DNA of 64,000 nucleotides from the NCBI RefSeq assembly GCF_030409905.1, contig NZ_JAUFQT010000001.1:2521001-2585000 (forward strand), in the 5' to 3' direction. Under the pieces are notes generated by a model that was not told the origin of the DNA, ran no database searches, and saw only the letters and a list, made by a program, of their open reading frames with translations. Positions 1 to 8,786 of this stretch are shown here, one piece after another (the first letter of the stretch is position 1; every line of letters starts with the position of its first letter). A program made the translations under genes and the position numbers. The stretch comes from Echinicola jeungdonensis (GTDB lineage Bacteria; Bacteroidota; Bacteroidia; Cytophagales; Cyclobacteriaceae).

Positions 1-2174
1 CTGATTTTTGCTGTGTTGAAGTCAAGGTCATTTTCCAAAAAATAGTGCCCGTTATAAACAATGGTGTCCATCCCGGTGTAAAAATTAAAAATGGTGTTTT
101 CCTGGGTCTGGTAAAAAGCACCTTCTACTTGGGTGTTTTTGGAAACATAAACTGAGGGAGCAAAGAGGTTGATAATCGGGTTAATGTCGTTGAGCCGCAT
201 ATTGATATCTATGCTGTAATCCCCAAGAGGGGCTTCCTGAGTTTTTTCCTCCTTTAATTCAGCATTCGTGATAATGGCATAATACTCTTTCCATAATTCT
301 TGAATATCCTTGGATATTTCTTTTGTTTTGAATTTTCCGGTGATGCTGGCAACCAAAAGGTCTGAATTGAGAGAAATCAATCTGGTATCCTTGGTAAAGA
401 TGGATTGGAAGAAAAAATTGTCTACGGTCAAACTCCTGCCCTCATAACTGACCAAAAGGTCCCTAAATCTAGCGATCCCTTCAATTTCATCGATATGGGT
501 GCCTTTGGTGTCCAGTTCTACGCCACCACTGACAAAAGTTTCCTTCTCTGTAAGATTAAGGGGCTTTAGGAAGGCGGTATCCAATTGGGCTGTCAAACGG
601 GCAGAGTCCTTTCCATCCCTGAGGTCAAGGATTCCGTTGAGGTTGATTTTTAAATTGGGGTCACTGACGGAAAGTTGGCCTTTAAATAGGTCTTTCCCAT
701 AAGTGGCATTCGTTTGGATTCCGGAATAATTATAATTGTTGATCCCGATTTTTTTTACATTGGCATCAAGTTCCAAAAGTGCGGACTGGGAGGAGGCCCC
801 TGTTCCCTTGATATTGCCTTCCAGACTCACTTTTTGGAAAGTTTCAGGATCTTCCATCAAAACTCCAAGGTCAAGGTCCTTCAGCGTCAACCGGCCATTG
901 TATTTGGGTTGATTTTTTGTGTTTTGGTAATTGAGTTTTCCAATAATATGTCCGATGCGGGTTCTGAAATCCCCATTCGCAGTGAAATGGTTGAGGTATC
1001 CGGTAAAGTCGCTGTCAAACCGGATGTCTTTAAACTTATTTATTTCTTTTTTCCCAGCTTTATCCAGATATGGAGCAAGGTCTTTGCTGGTCAGGCTTGA
1101 ATTTACCAGGGAAAGTTGAAAATAGGTGCTGTCCAACTTAGGAAGTCCTTCAATATTAAATTTTCCAAAAAGGGCACTTCTTTCTCCAAACCGGACCAAT
1201 AATTCTTCCGAATAAAGGTCGCTGACTTTTCCGGTAATTTCCCCACTTAGGTATATCCTGTCATCAAAATCGGGGATGTTTTTAGTGAAAAACTTCAGGT
1301 CCTTGATATCCAGGACAGATTCGTCCAGCCTGGCCAAAATGTCCACCTGATTATTGAAGTCTCTCAGGGATTGGATGTTTTCGTAGCTAAATTTTAGGTA
1401 ATTTTTAATTTCTGTTTGGTTGGATTTAAAATAAAGGTCCTTGAATTCCATTGCCTTCGTGGAATATTTGAAATCAGCCCTGAGCTGTTGGAATCCTATT
1501 CCGGAATTGGATTCCAGACCTCGTAGGTACAGGATGTCAAAGCCAATGGTATCGGACTGGGTGAAAAAGTTTTCTGCTCCACCTATCAGGTTTCTAAATC
1601 TTAACCGGTTATAATCAAATCCCTCTTCTATGATCGGCCGGCTATAATTCAGTATATCCAATGAGGTTTCTTCAAAGGTGATCCGGTCAATGTTAAAGCG
1701 GGTGGATTTTTTCTTCTCTGATTTTTTTTTGATCCTTAAAATGGAATTAAGGTTAGCAATGAAAGTGGAAATATTTGGGAGTTCCCCTTCCTCATGGGTG
1801 ATGATTCTCAATTTACCGGATTTTAGGCGGATTTCATCTATTCCGGGATTTTCTCTTTCCAGTAAACCTTTGATAGAAAAATCAATATAAACTTCTTCCA
1901 AATTGGCCATCAAACTGTCCTGGTGGTCGTGGACTGTCAACCCGCTCAGGCTGATGGCATCCCACCAGCGGATGTTTACCTTTTGAATTTTTGTTTCAAA
2001 ATCAGTGTTTTCACTCAGTTGGTGGGTAAGAAGTTGGATGGTTTCCGTTTGGACGAAAGGAATCTGCAGTGATAGGGCCACCAAAAGAAACAGGATCAAC
2101 ACCCAAAGGGTTACACGGAGCATTCCCTTCAAGGCTTTCAACAAAAATTCCGTAACTTTCGATTTCTTTTCCAA
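1..2174 (-). CDS. TamB-like translocation/assembly protein, 5' part
   Basis: The minus strand is open from about 2174 to the left edge, so about 720 N-terminal residues are present and the C-terminus lies outside. A short basic N-terminus is followed by one hydrophobic segment (VTLWVLILFLLVALSLQI). A long beta-rich region follows, with repeated patterns of the kind L-x-L-x-D-L and G-x-L-x-L-x-D-x-x-x. This is the usual build of Bacteroidota TamB/AsmA-like proteins: inner-membrane anchored and spanning the periplasm as a lipid- or OMP-assembly conduit. The start is uncertain. TTG at 2174 gives MEKKSKVTEFLLKALKG; the first ATG is at 2123. Only about 6 bp separates the TTG from the tsaD start on the other strand, so each gene's promoter must lie inside the other gene or be shared. 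Family by resemblance; the signature C-terminal domain cannot be seen. Confidence 0.72.
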   Translation of the reverse strand, partial: MEKKSKVTEFLLKALKGMLRVTLWVLILFLLVALSLQIPFVQTETIQLLTHQLSENTDFETKIQKVNIRWWDAISLSGLTVHDHQDSLMANLEEVYIDFSIKGLLERENPGIDEIRLKSGKLRIITHEEGELPNISTFIANLNSILRIKKKSEKKKSTRFNIDRITFEETSLDILNYSRPIIEEGFDYNRLRFRNLIGGAENFFTQSDTIGFDILYLRGLESNSGIGFQQLRADFKYSTKAMEFKDLYFKSNQTEIKNYLKFSYENIQSLRDFNNQVDILARLDESVLDIKDLKFFTKNIPDFDDRIYLSGEITGKVSDLYSEELLVRFGERSALFGKFNIEGLPKLDSTYFQLSLVNSSLTSKDLAPYLDKAGKKEINKFKDIRFDSDFTGYLNHFTANGDFRTRIGHIIGKLNYQNTKNQPKYNGRLTLKDLDLGVLMEDPETFQKVSLEGNIKGTGASSQSALLELDANVKKIGINNYNYSGIQTNATYGKDLFKGQLSVSDPNLKINLNGILDLRDGKDSARLTAQLDTAFLKPLNLTEKETFVSGGVELDTKGTHIDEIEGIARFRDLLVSYEGRSLTVDNFFFQSIFTKDTRLISLNSDLLVASITGKFKTKEISKDIQELWKEYYAIITNAELKEEKTQEAPLGDYSIDINMRLNDINPIINLFAPSVYVSKNTQVEGAFYQTQENTIFNFYTGMDTIVYNGHYFLENDLDFNTAKI

Positions 2175-2180
2175 ACGATT

Positions 2181-3191
2181 ATGAAGAATATTAAAATACT
2201 CGCAATAGAGTCTTCCTGTGATGAGACTTCAGCGGCGGTCATCGCTAACGGCAAAATTCTTAATAATATTGTCGCCACGCAATCCGTTCACGAAAAATAT
2301 GGTGGAGTAGTTCCAGAGCTTGCCTCTAGGGCCCACCAACAGCATTTAATTCCTGTGGTCCATGAGGCTTTAAGTTCTTCAGGAGTTTGCAAGGAAGAAT
2401 TATCTGCAGTAGCATTTACCAGGGGACCTGGATTAATGGGGGCCTTGATGGTCGGGGTGTCTTTTGCCAAGTCATTTGCATATGCCCTGGATATTCCCTT
2501 GATTGAAGTAAACCATATGCAGGCCCATATTCTGGCCCACTTTATTGACGAACCTAAACCTTCCTTTCCATTTATTTGCCTTACCGTAAGTGGTGGACAT
2601 ACCCAATTGGTGCTTGTCAAAGACCATTTGGCCATGGAGGTGATAGGTGAAACCCTGGATGATGCAGTGGGGGAAGCATTTGACAAAACTGCTAAATTGC
2701 TAGGCCTTCCCTACCCAGGAGGGCCGATGGTGGATAAGTATGCAAAAGAAGGGGATCCGAATGCCTTTCGGTTTCCATTATCGGAAATGCCCAGCCTGAA
2801 TTATTCTTTTAGTGGGATCAAGACCGCGGTGCTGTACTTCTTGAGGGATCAGCTTAAGGAGGATGATAAGTTTATTGAAAAAAACCTGAAAGATATTTGT
2901 GCTTCCATACAGCATACGCTGATCAAAATGCTGGTCCAGAAACTAAAAAAAGCTGCCAGGCAATATAAGGTGAGGGATATAGCCATTGCTGGGGGCGTTT
3001 CCGCCAATTCGGGATTAAGAAATACGTTGGAGGAATTGGCTAAAGAATTAAAATGGAATATTTATATTCCTAAATTTGAATATTGTACCGATAATGCGGC
3101 TATGATTGCAATGGCTGCACATTATAAATTTTTGAATAAGGATTTTTGTGGTCTGGATGTAAGTCCCATGGCCAAAATGAAAATCAGTTAA
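2181..3191 (+). CDS. tsaD: tRNA threonylcarbamoyladenosine transferase TsaD
   Basis: A 336-residue protein of normal family length, beginning [15 protein letters not shown], the Kae1/TsaD N-terminal signature. It transfers the threonylcarbamoyl group from TC-AMP to A37 of ANN-decoding tRNAs, together with TsaB and TsaE in the cytoplasm. The HMQAH motif (His112 and His116) is the metal-binding pair. Further family blocks are [28 protein letters not shown] and [12 protein letters not shown] near the C-terminus. The next gene, smpB, starts 5 bp after the stop, so the two tRNA/translation genes are probably co-transcribed. It is divergent from the TamB-like gene with almost no intergenic space. 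Identification is secure. Confidence 0.97.
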   Translation: MKNIKILAIESSCDETSAAVIANGKILNNIVATQSVHEKYGGVVPELASRAHQQHLIPVVHEALSSSGVCKEELSAVAFTRGPGLMGALMVGVSFAKSFAYALDIPLIEVNHMQAHILAHFIDEPKPSFPFICLTVSGGHTQLVLVKDHLAMEVIGETLDDAVGEAFDKTAKLLGLPYPGGPMVDKYAKEGDPNAFRFPLSEMPSLNYSFSGIKTAVLYFLRDQLKEDDKFIEKNLKDICASIQHTLIKMLVQKLKKAARQYKVRDIAIAGGVSANSGLRNTLEELAKELKWNIYIPKFEYCTDNAAMIAMAAHYKFLNKDFCGLDVSPMAKMKIS

Positions 3192-3196
3192 TTAAA

Positions 3197-3670
3197 ATGG
3201 CGAAGAATAAAAAAGATAATAAATTTAGTAAGATCATCAATATCAAAAACCGAAAAGCCACATTTGAGTATGAATTAATTGATAAATATGTGGCAGGGTT
3301 GGTACTAAAAGGCACTGAAATAAAATCCATCAGGGAAGGAAAGGTGTCTTTGAAGGAGGCATATTGTTATTTTAAGCGGGGTGAACTGATGATCAAGCAG
3401 ATGCATATTTCACCTTATTCCTTGGCTGCTCACTATAATCATGATGCGGTTAGGGAGCGAAAACTATTGCTTAATAAAAAAGAGCTGAATAAATTAGAGG
3501 GTAAATTGAATGAAAAAGGGCTTTCTATAGTCCCAGTCCGAATATTTATCAATAATAAGGGCTTGGCAAAGTTGGAGATTGCTCTGGGTAGAGGGAAGAA
3601 ACTTCACGACAAACGTCAGGATATTAAGAAAAAAGATGCGAAACGGGAACTCGACAGAATGGCTTACTAA
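3197..3670 (+). CDS. smpB: SsrA-binding protein SmpB
   Basis: A 157-residue protein with the SmpB core: an early conserved segment ([46 protein letters not shown]) and a basic tail ending [25 protein letters not shown]. It binds tmRNA and delivers it to stalled ribosomes for trans-translation. I chose ATG 3197 ([12 protein letters not shown]) over an in-frame ATG at 3146 inside tsaD, because it matches the family length and follows the tsaD stop directly. Its 3' end is likely overlapped by the next gene. Confidence 0.96.
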   Translation: MAKNKKDNKFSKIINIKNRKATFEYELIDKYVAGLVLKGTEIKSIREGKVSLKEAYCYFKRGELMIKQMHISPYSLAAHYNHDAVRERKLLLNKKELNKLEGKLNEKGLSIVPVRIFINNKGLAKLEIALGRGKKLHDKRQDIKKKDAKRELDRMAY

Positions 3671-4445
3671 GCAAAAATATGGAATTTGCAGGTTATCACT
3701 GGTCAGTGTTTATCAGGAGCCCCGCCCTGGTTCTGGCCTGATCACACAATTACTTTTTGGGGAAACCTATGAGGTGGTGGAGGTTTCTCCTGATGAGAAA
3801 TGGCTCAAAATAAAAATTGGAGCAGTTAATACCACCGGATGGATGCAAGCATTGCAGCATGAGGAAATCAGCCCCGAGGATTTTAATTTTTTCACTGGAG
3901 GAGATAATCAGATCACTACCAGTCCTGTTAGCACCTTGAAATTCAGAGAGGGCACTATTTATTTGCTTGCAGGAAGCCTATTGCAGATCAGTGCCTCAGA
4001 ACTTTTTGATACAAAACGTTTCATAGGATTTGAAGGAAGGGTCCGCAACCATAAAGAAAAAGCCAGCCGTGGAGAACTAATAGATATCGCCCGTTCCTTT
4101 AGGAATGTTCCCTTTTTGTCAGGAGGAAGGAGCTACTTTGGCATAGGTTCAGGTAGTTTTATTCAATTGGTTTTTAAGATCAGTGGATACTCTGTTCCCA
4201 AATTTATTTCCCAATTGGTCGATGCAGGGAGACCTGTCTCAGCGGAGAAAGCTTACCCCGGAGATTTGGTGATTTTTGGTAATGAAAAGGATATTCCTCA
4301 CCATGCAGGAATTTATTTGGGGGATAACCGGGTTATTCATGTTAGTGGAAAAGTAAAAGAGGATCTGATTAAATTAAATGGAGATGCAATAGGAAAACCA
4401 AATTCCCCGACTCACCGGGTTTTGGATATTCGCTGTTTAATATAA
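3636..4445 (+). CDS. SH3-like / NlpC-P60-like protein lacking the catalytic Cys
   Basis: About 269 residues if it starts at ATG 3636, inside smpB. The real start could be a few codons later, near YGICRLSLV at about 3685, but no ATG, GTG or TTG lies there. The N-terminal half looks like bacterial SH3 repeats ([28 protein letters not shown]). The C-terminal half follows the NlpC/P60 (C40 peptidase) pattern: [22 protein letters not shown], then YPGDLVIFG and [18 protein letters not shown]. The family has G-I-D-C-S-G-F with catalytic Cys. Here the Cys position is Ser172 and the Asp before it is Gly, while the His of the HHAGIYLG block (222/223) is kept. It is therefore either a pseudoenzyme that binds cell wall or a Ser variant. 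No signal peptide is visible with this start. Confidence 0.78.
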   Translation: MRNGNSTEWLTKQKYGICRLSLVSVYQEPRPGSGLITQLLFGETYEVVEVSPDEKWLKIKIGAVNTTGWMQALQHEEISPEDFNFFTGGDNQITTSPVSTLKFREGTIYLLAGSLLQISASELFDTKRFIGFEGRVRNHKEKASRGELIDIARSFRNVPFLSGGRSYFGIGSGSFIQLVFKISGYSVPKFISQLVDAGRPVSAEKAYPGDLVIFGNEKDIPHHAGIYLGDNRVIHVSGKVKEDLIKLNGDAIGKPNSPTHRVLDIRCLI

Positions 4446-4450
4446 GTGTT

Positions 4451-4957
4451 ATGGAAAAGAAGGTACTCGTGCTCAACCTAGACCATACGCCAGTGGCTGT
4501 TGTCACTGTTCAAAAGGCAATGGTGCTGACCATTCTTGAAAAAGTATGTGTGTTGGCCGATTACAGTTTCCTGACCATCCGGACAGTTGATCAAGAATTC
4601 AAATATCCTGCTGTGGTCCGGTTGTATGAGTACAAAAATATTCCTTTCCGTGGGGTGCTTTTGAACCGCAATAATATTTTTAAAAGGGATAATAATGAAT
4701 GTCAGTATTGCGGTTCCCAAAAACATCTAACCATTGATCATGTCATCCCCAGGTCAAAAGGAGGGGGGGCAAGTTGGAAAAATCTGGTGACCGCATGTCA
4801 CCGCTGTAATATCCAGAAAGGGGATAAAACCCCTGAGGAGGTAGGCTTCAATTTCAGGAGAGAGCCATTCCGGCCTTCACTATCCTATTTTTTATCCGAT
4901 TATGCCGAAAAGAATGCCGAGGAATGGTTGCCATTTTTGGAGATAAAGGCCTTGTGA
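4451..4957 (+). CDS. HNH endonuclease family protein
   Basis: A 168-residue protein. The N-terminal half (KVLVLNLDHTPVAVVTVQKAMVLTILEKVCVL) is the region that precedes HNH domains in the McrA-like RNA/DNA nuclease family common in Bacteroidota. The HNH domain spans about residues 78-140. Zinc-type pairs are C84-x2-C87 and C116-x2-C119, and the catalytic-type His97 sits in TIDHVIPRSKGG. It begins 5 bp after the NlpC-like gene and is probably in the same transcript. The family is widespread in this phylum and the true substrate is not known. There is no adjacent restriction or phage gene, so a housekeeping role is as likely as defence. Confidence 0.88.
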   Translation: MEKKVLVLNLDHTPVAVVTVQKAMVLTILEKVCVLADYSFLTIRTVDQEFKYPAVVRLYEYKNIPFRGVLLNRNNIFKRDNNECQYCGSQKHLTIDHVIPRSKGGGASWKNLVTACHRCNIQKGDKTPEEVGFNFRREPFRPSLSYFLSDYAEKNAEEWLPFLEIKAL

Positions 4958-5024
4958 ATTCTTAAACTCTCCCTGTTTATTTTTTGACTTTCTGCGATAT
5001 ATAGGTTAACTTTTTAAAACGTTG

Positions 5025-5056
5025 TTGTTTCAAGTGACAAAAAATCAGTACCTTTG
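5025..5056 (+). promoter_or_regulatory. Bacteroidota-type promoter of rpsA
   Basis: TTG at 5025-5027 (-33 type), a 21-nt spacer, then TACCTTTG at 5049-5056, an exact TAnnTTTG -7 element. Transcription would start about 5063 and leave a leader of about 110 nt before rpsA. Confidence 0.75.
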
Positions 5057-5171
5057 CAGTCCGCTCAGGTGGAGCGGTTTTCTGGGGAGGTATTTCCGGG
5101 AAATTTTCTTTTAACAAAAACCTCAGCCTGATGGCTCTAAGGCTGTTGAAAATCAGAGTCATTAATTTAAT
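5057..5171 (+). promoter_or_regulatory. rpsA 5' leader with hairpin
   Basis: The leader of the S1 gene is unusually long for this window. It contains a 6-bp hairpin CCGCTC (5061-5066) / GAGCGG (5072-5077) with a 5-nt loop, right at the predicted transcript start, then an AT-rich stretch up to the ATG. S1 is known to repress its own translation in other bacteria. A leader-based control is possible here but is inference. Confidence 0.4.
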
Positions 5172-6944
5172 ATGTCTAATAACGAAGATTTTAACTGGGA
5201 CAAGTTCGAAACCAAAGGTTTTGGTGAAGGTTATTCTTCTGCCGAAAGGGAGGAGATGGAAAAGCTTTATGACCAGACTTTAACCGAAATTAATGAGAAG
5301 GAAGTGATCAAAGGTACCGTAGTAGGTATCAATGACAAGGATGTGATTATCAACATCGGGTTTAAGTCTGATGGTCTTGTACCCAGAACTGAATTCCGTG
5401 ACCTTCCTGATCTGAAAATCGGTGATGAGGTAGAACTTTTCATTGAAGAGCAAGAAAATGCTTTGGGTCAGTTGGTGCTTTCTAGAAAGAAAGCCAAAAT
5501 GGTTCGTGCATGGCAGGATATCGAAGATGCGCTTGAGCACGACAATGTGATAGAAGGTCTTGTGAAGAGAAGAACCAAAGGTGGTTTGATCGTAGATATA
5601 TACGGTGTTGAAGCCTTCTTGCCAGGTTCTCAAATTGACGTGAAGCCTATCAGGGACTTTGATGTCTATGTAGGCAAGAAAATGGAAGTGAAAGTGGTTA
5701 AGATCAACCACGCTAACGATAACGTCGTAGTTTCTCACAAAATACTGATCGAAAAAGATCTAGAAAAGCAAAAAGCAGAAATCCTCAACAACCTGGAAAA
5801 AGGTCAGGTATTGGAAGGTGTGATCAAGAACATGACCAACTTTGGTGTATTTATCGACCTTGGTGGTGTGGACGGTCTTCTTCACATTACAGACATTTCC
5901 TGGGGACGTATCAACCATCCAGAAGAAGTGCTTAACCTTGATGATAAAGTTCAGGTGGTTGTGCTTGACTTCGATGATGATAAGAAACGTATCTCTTTGG
6001 GCATGAAGCAGCTTACTGCGCACCCTTGGGACTCTCTTTCTGCTGAACTTGAAGTTGGATCTAAAGTGAAAGGTAAGATCGTTAATGTGGCTGACTATGG
6101 TGCATTCCTTGAGTTAGCTCCAGGTGTAGAAGGTCTTATCCACGTATCTGAGATGTCTTGGTCTCAGCACTTGAGAAATCCAGCAGACTTTGTGAAAGTA
6201 GGAGACGAAATCGAAGCAGTAGTACTTACTTTGGACAAAGAGGAAAGAAAAATGTCTCTTGGTATCAAGCAATTGACTGAAGATCCATGGACTAAGCAGG
6301 ACATGGTGACCAAATATGCTGTAGGTACTAAGCACAAAGGTGTGGTAAGAAACTTGACCAACTTTGGATTGTTCTTGGAGCTTGAAGAAGGAATTGACGG
6401 TCTTGTACACGTTTCTGATCTTTCTTGGACTAAGAAAATCAAGCACCCATCTGAATACGTTAAAGTAGGGGACGAGCTGGATGTGATTGTTCTTGAATTG
6501 GACGTTGAAAACAGAAGGTTGGCCCTTGGTCACAAGCAATTGGAAGAAAATCCATGGGATACTTTTGAAGGCATCTTCCCTGTTGGTTCTGAGCACAAGT
6601 GTTCTGTAGTTTCCAAAAATGACAAAGGAGCCGTACTTGAGCTTCCTTATGGATTAGAAGGATTTGCTACTATCAAGAACTTGGAAAAAGAAGATGGTTC
6701 TCAAGTAGAAGTAGGGGAGTCTTTGGACTTCAAAGTAACCGAATTCTCCAAGGATGATAAGCGCATCGTGCTTTCCCATACTGCTACCTTTAGAGAAGAA
6801 GCCGCTCCTACTAAGCCTGCTGCTAAAAAGGCTGCTCCTAAGAAGAAACCTTCAGGATCTGATTCTCAAGAAAAATCTACCTTAGGTGATTTGGATGCCC
6901 TTTCTGCATTGAAAGAAAAAATGGAAGGTGGTGATAAAAAATAA
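5172..6944 (+). CDS. rpsA: 30S ribosomal protein S1
   Basis: A 590-residue protein with six S1 (OB-fold) repeats, recognised by segments such as IKGTVVGINDKDVIINIGFKSDG, LEGVIKNMTNFGVFIDLGGVDG, VKGKIVNVADYGAFLELAPGVEG and HKGVVRNLTNFGLFLELEEGIDG. The first two and the last repeat are the divergent ones, as usual for ribosome-binding and terminal repeats. An acidic start and a Lys/Ala/Pro-rich tail (PTKPAAKKAAPKKKPSG) flank them. It binds mRNA leaders on the 30S subunit; in this phylum, where Shine-Dalgarno signals are weak, S1 is thought to matter for initiation. It is a single-gene unit with its own promoter and terminator. Confidence 0.97.
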   Translation: MSNNEDFNWDKFETKGFGEGYSSAEREEMEKLYDQTLTEINEKEVIKGTVVGINDKDVIINIGFKSDGLVPRTEFRDLPDLKIGDEVELFIEEQENALGQLVLSRKKAKMVRAWQDIEDALEHDNVIEGLVKRRTKGGLIVDIYGVEAFLPGSQIDVKPIRDFDVYVGKKMEVKVVKINHANDNVVVSHKILIEKDLEKQKAEILNNLEKGQVLEGVIKNMTNFGVFIDLGGVDGLLHITDISWGRINHPEEVLNLDDKVQVVVLDFDDDKKRISLGMKQLTAHPWDSLSAELEVGSKVKGKIVNVADYGAFLELAPGVEGLIHVSEMSWSQHLRNPADFVKVGDEIEAVVLTLDKEERKMSLGIKQLTEDPWTKQDMVTKYAVGTKHKGVVRNLTNFGLFLELEEGIDGLVHVSDLSWTKKIKHPSEYVKVGDELDVIVLELDVENRRLALGHKQLEENPWDTFEGIFPVGSEHKCSVVSKNDKGAVLELPYGLEGFATIKNLEKEDGSQVEVGESLDFKVTEFSKDDKRIVLSHTATFREEAAPTKPAAKKAAPKKKPSGSDSQEKSTLGDLDALSALKEKMEGGDKK

Positions 6945-6980
6945 GCATTAGCCTTATTCTTTTATCTCTCAATAATTTGA

Positions 6981-7009
6981 AAGCACCCGCCACGGCGGGT
7001 GCTTTTTTT
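6981..7009 (+). terminator. Intrinsic terminator after rpsA
   Basis: A perfect 10-bp stem AAGCACCCGC (6981-6990) / GCGGGTGCTT (6995-7004) with a CACG loop, followed by a T run. It lies 37 nt after the rpsA stop. The same stem core recurs beside tRNA-Cys at 8311-8340. Confidence 0.93.
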
Positions 7010-7044
7010 ATTAATTATGGTATTCAATTTTTATTTTTGCCTTC

Positions 7045-7998
7045 CTAAAATTGCCCTCTCAATTCCCCTCCTGGGTTTTCAGTGGAATGAATATTGACAT
7101 AAGCATGGTGGCCGTCCAAAGCAGCTTTTAAAATCCCAAGCGATCCCCCTGTCATGATACCTGATAAATCCTCGTTAGTAATTATGCCTTCTGCATAGTG
7201 TCCGTTAATTGGCCCGTTGATCATTTCCCCTTGCAGTGTAACCACTACTCCTCCATTTACTCCAGCTGGCGCAATATGGATATGGGCAAATAAGGCATCA
7301 GTTAAATTGGCCACATTTATTTTATAATGTAATTCAGTCCAATCATGGTTAAATTTAAATGTAGCATTTCCTTGGGCTCCTGTATCTACTTCCGGCACTT
7401 CTTCATCTCCAGTTAAATGGATGGCGTATTTTCCATTCATACTAGGTTCTTGAATTCCTATCTGTCCTCTTAATTCACCCGAGGGATTCTCAACGGTATG
7501 AACATTAACATAAGTGTTCCCGTCTTTTATGGCCTTGATTAGGTCATTCAAGGTCATTCCGGATAAAGGGCCAAGTAGGTCTTCAGTCATAATTACTCCT
7601 TCAGCGAGCAGCCCATTAAATAATGGGGTTGGAGGATCCTGTGCTTCCAATAGGAAGGCCACCACAGGTCCATTTTCTCCGGCTGGTGCCATGTGGATAT
7701 GAGAAAATAATATCCCTTCGGTATTTGCTACAAATAATTGATAGCTTAAAGATGTTTCATCTTCACTAAGGTGGAAATTGGCATAACCCGAACCGCTAGC
7801 AGCAACAGAGGGAACCTCTTCTCTTCCATTAATAAAGGTTCCGAAATTGTGCTCCATAGCTGTCTGTGCTTTCATTTTAGAGGAATAAAATTCATTTTCC
7901 AGGGTTGATGGAGCCGGCATCATCTCATCTTGAGATTGACAGCTTAATAGGAAGGTGCTAAAAATTAGCGCGAAGGATAAAATAGTTAGGTTTTTCAT
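7045..7998 (-). CDS. Lipoprotein with two CHRD domains
   Basis: A 317-residue protein if it starts at ATG 7998 (MKNLTILSFALIFSTFLLSCQSQ). That start places a standard lipoprotein signal with the LLSC lipobox at the N-terminus; an upstream in-frame ATG at 8040 would bury it. Two homologous CHRD domains follow, at about residues 50-165 and 180-317. They share the pattern GREEVPSVAASGSGYANF / GDEEVPEVDTGAQGNATF, then LFSHIHMAPAGENGPVV / LFAHIHIAPAGVNGGVV, and GNTYVNVHTVENPSGELRGQ / HHAYVNIHSTENPGGELRGQ. The repeated His residues in the FSHIHMAPAG and YVNVHT blocks suggest metal binding, but CHRD function is poorly known. It is monocistronic on the minus strand, exposed on an envelope membrane. 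Confidence 0.88.
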   Translation of the reverse strand: MKNLTILSFALIFSTFLLSCQSQDEMMPAPSTLENEFYSSKMKAQTAMEHNFGTFINGREEVPSVAASGSGYANFHLSEDETSLSYQLFVANTEGILFSHIHMAPAGENGPVVAFLLEAQDPPTPLFNGLLAEGVIMTEDLLGPLSGMTLNDLIKAIKDGNTYVNVHTVENPSGELRGQIGIQEPSMNGKYAIHLTGDEEVPEVDTGAQGNATFKFNHDWTELHYKINVANLTDALFAHIHIAPAGVNGGVVVTLQGEMINGPINGHYAEGIITNEDLSGIMTGGSLGILKAALDGHHAYVNIHSTENPGGELRGQF

Positions 7999-8040
7999 AA
8001 CAAGATTTGGGTTTAGTTGAAAATTGGTTAAAGAATACAT

Positions 8041-8310
8041 ACCCCATATACGTAATTATGCTAATATGGATCGTGATATGGAAGGAAAGTTTGGCTTGAA
8101 TGTAGAAATGTAAAATTATATATAATAAAAAGTGGTATTAGTATAATTAATGTTTCTATCAATTAGATGGTTTAAAAAATTAATTCAAATGTTTTATATA
8201 TCAATTATAAGTGGAATTTAAAACAAAAAAATACCTGATTTATGAATACCTCAGATAATAAGTTGGGATATGTCAGAATTTTTGGGATATGATTAAAGAG
8301 GGATAAAATA
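8041..8310. other. Intergenic, no gene seen
   Basis: About 270 bp of AT-rich sequence upstream of the CHRD gene and downstream of tRNA-Cys. I see no open frame with coding character, no TAnnTTTG element in the minus direction and no repeat. Confidence 0.6.
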
Positions 8311-8340
8311 AAAAAGCACCCGCCTTGGTGGGTGCTTTTT
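8311..8340 (-). terminator. Terminator of tRNA-Cys (symmetrical)
   Basis: AAAAAGCACCC (8311-8321) pairs with GGGTGCTTTTT (8330-8340), with an inner GCC/GGT extension. It lies directly 3' of the minus-strand tRNA. Because A and T runs flank the stem, it could work in both directions. Confidence 0.85.
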
Positions 8341-8344
8341 TATG

Positions 8345-8415
8345 AGGTCGAGAGCGGATTCGAACCGCTGTACAAGGTTTTGCAGACCTCTGCCTAGCCA
8401 CTCGGCCACTCGACC
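8345..8415 (-). tRNA. tRNA-Cys (GCA)
   Basis: On the minus strand, the 7-bp acceptor stem GGTCGAG pairs with CTCGACC, followed by the discriminator T that is typical of tRNA-Cys. The anticodon arm carries CTGCAAA, anticodon GCA. The T arm contains GGTTCGAATCC. CCA is not encoded. The length is 71 nt. It has its own promoter and terminator. Confidence 0.96.
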
Positions 8416-8432
8416 ATCTCCTTAAGAGAATG

Positions 8433-8463
8433 CAAATGTATAGATAAAATTGGCTTATCCAAA
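8433..8463 (-). promoter_or_regulatory. Promoter of tRNA-Cys
   Basis: On the minus strand, TTTG (8463-8460), 19 nt, then TACATTTG (8440-8433). This is the exact consensus spacing of the Bacteroidota primary sigma factor. The -7 element ends 17 nt before the mature 5' end of the tRNA. Confidence 0.85.
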
Positions 8464-8707
8464 ACCGAAAGTTCAATTTTTTATTGAATTGAAGAAACTG
8501 CGTTAATTTTCAATGATTTCCATCGACCAATTAAAATAATAATAATTTAAATACCATGGGGTGTGCTGCTATATTGTACTATGCAGGTTATTTATAAAAG
8601 TTCTAAATAGGAATTAATAGTTAAGAAATATTTGTAAACATCTGTAAATCAGGTTTGTGTATAGGGGGGTGGCTCAAAGTAGCAAAAGATGAGCCGTTTT
8701 ATACGTG

Positions 8708-8738
8708 TTTGAAAAATAGAAGTTGGGTAGTACATTTG
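8708..8738 (+). promoter_or_regulatory. Promoter of the act-cox operon
   Basis: TTTG (8708-8711), a 19-nt spacer and TACATTTG (8731-8738) match the Bacteroidota consensus exactly. The predicted transcript start is about 8745, leaving a leader of about 40 nt before actA. No second promoter of this form was noticed within the following 16 kb of tightly packed genes. The rest of 8464-8707 shows nothing I can assign. Confidence 0.85.
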
Positions 8739-8786
8739 TGGGGAGTTTTAAAAACCGTGAAATAAACTGATTAAAGAGTCATAAAT

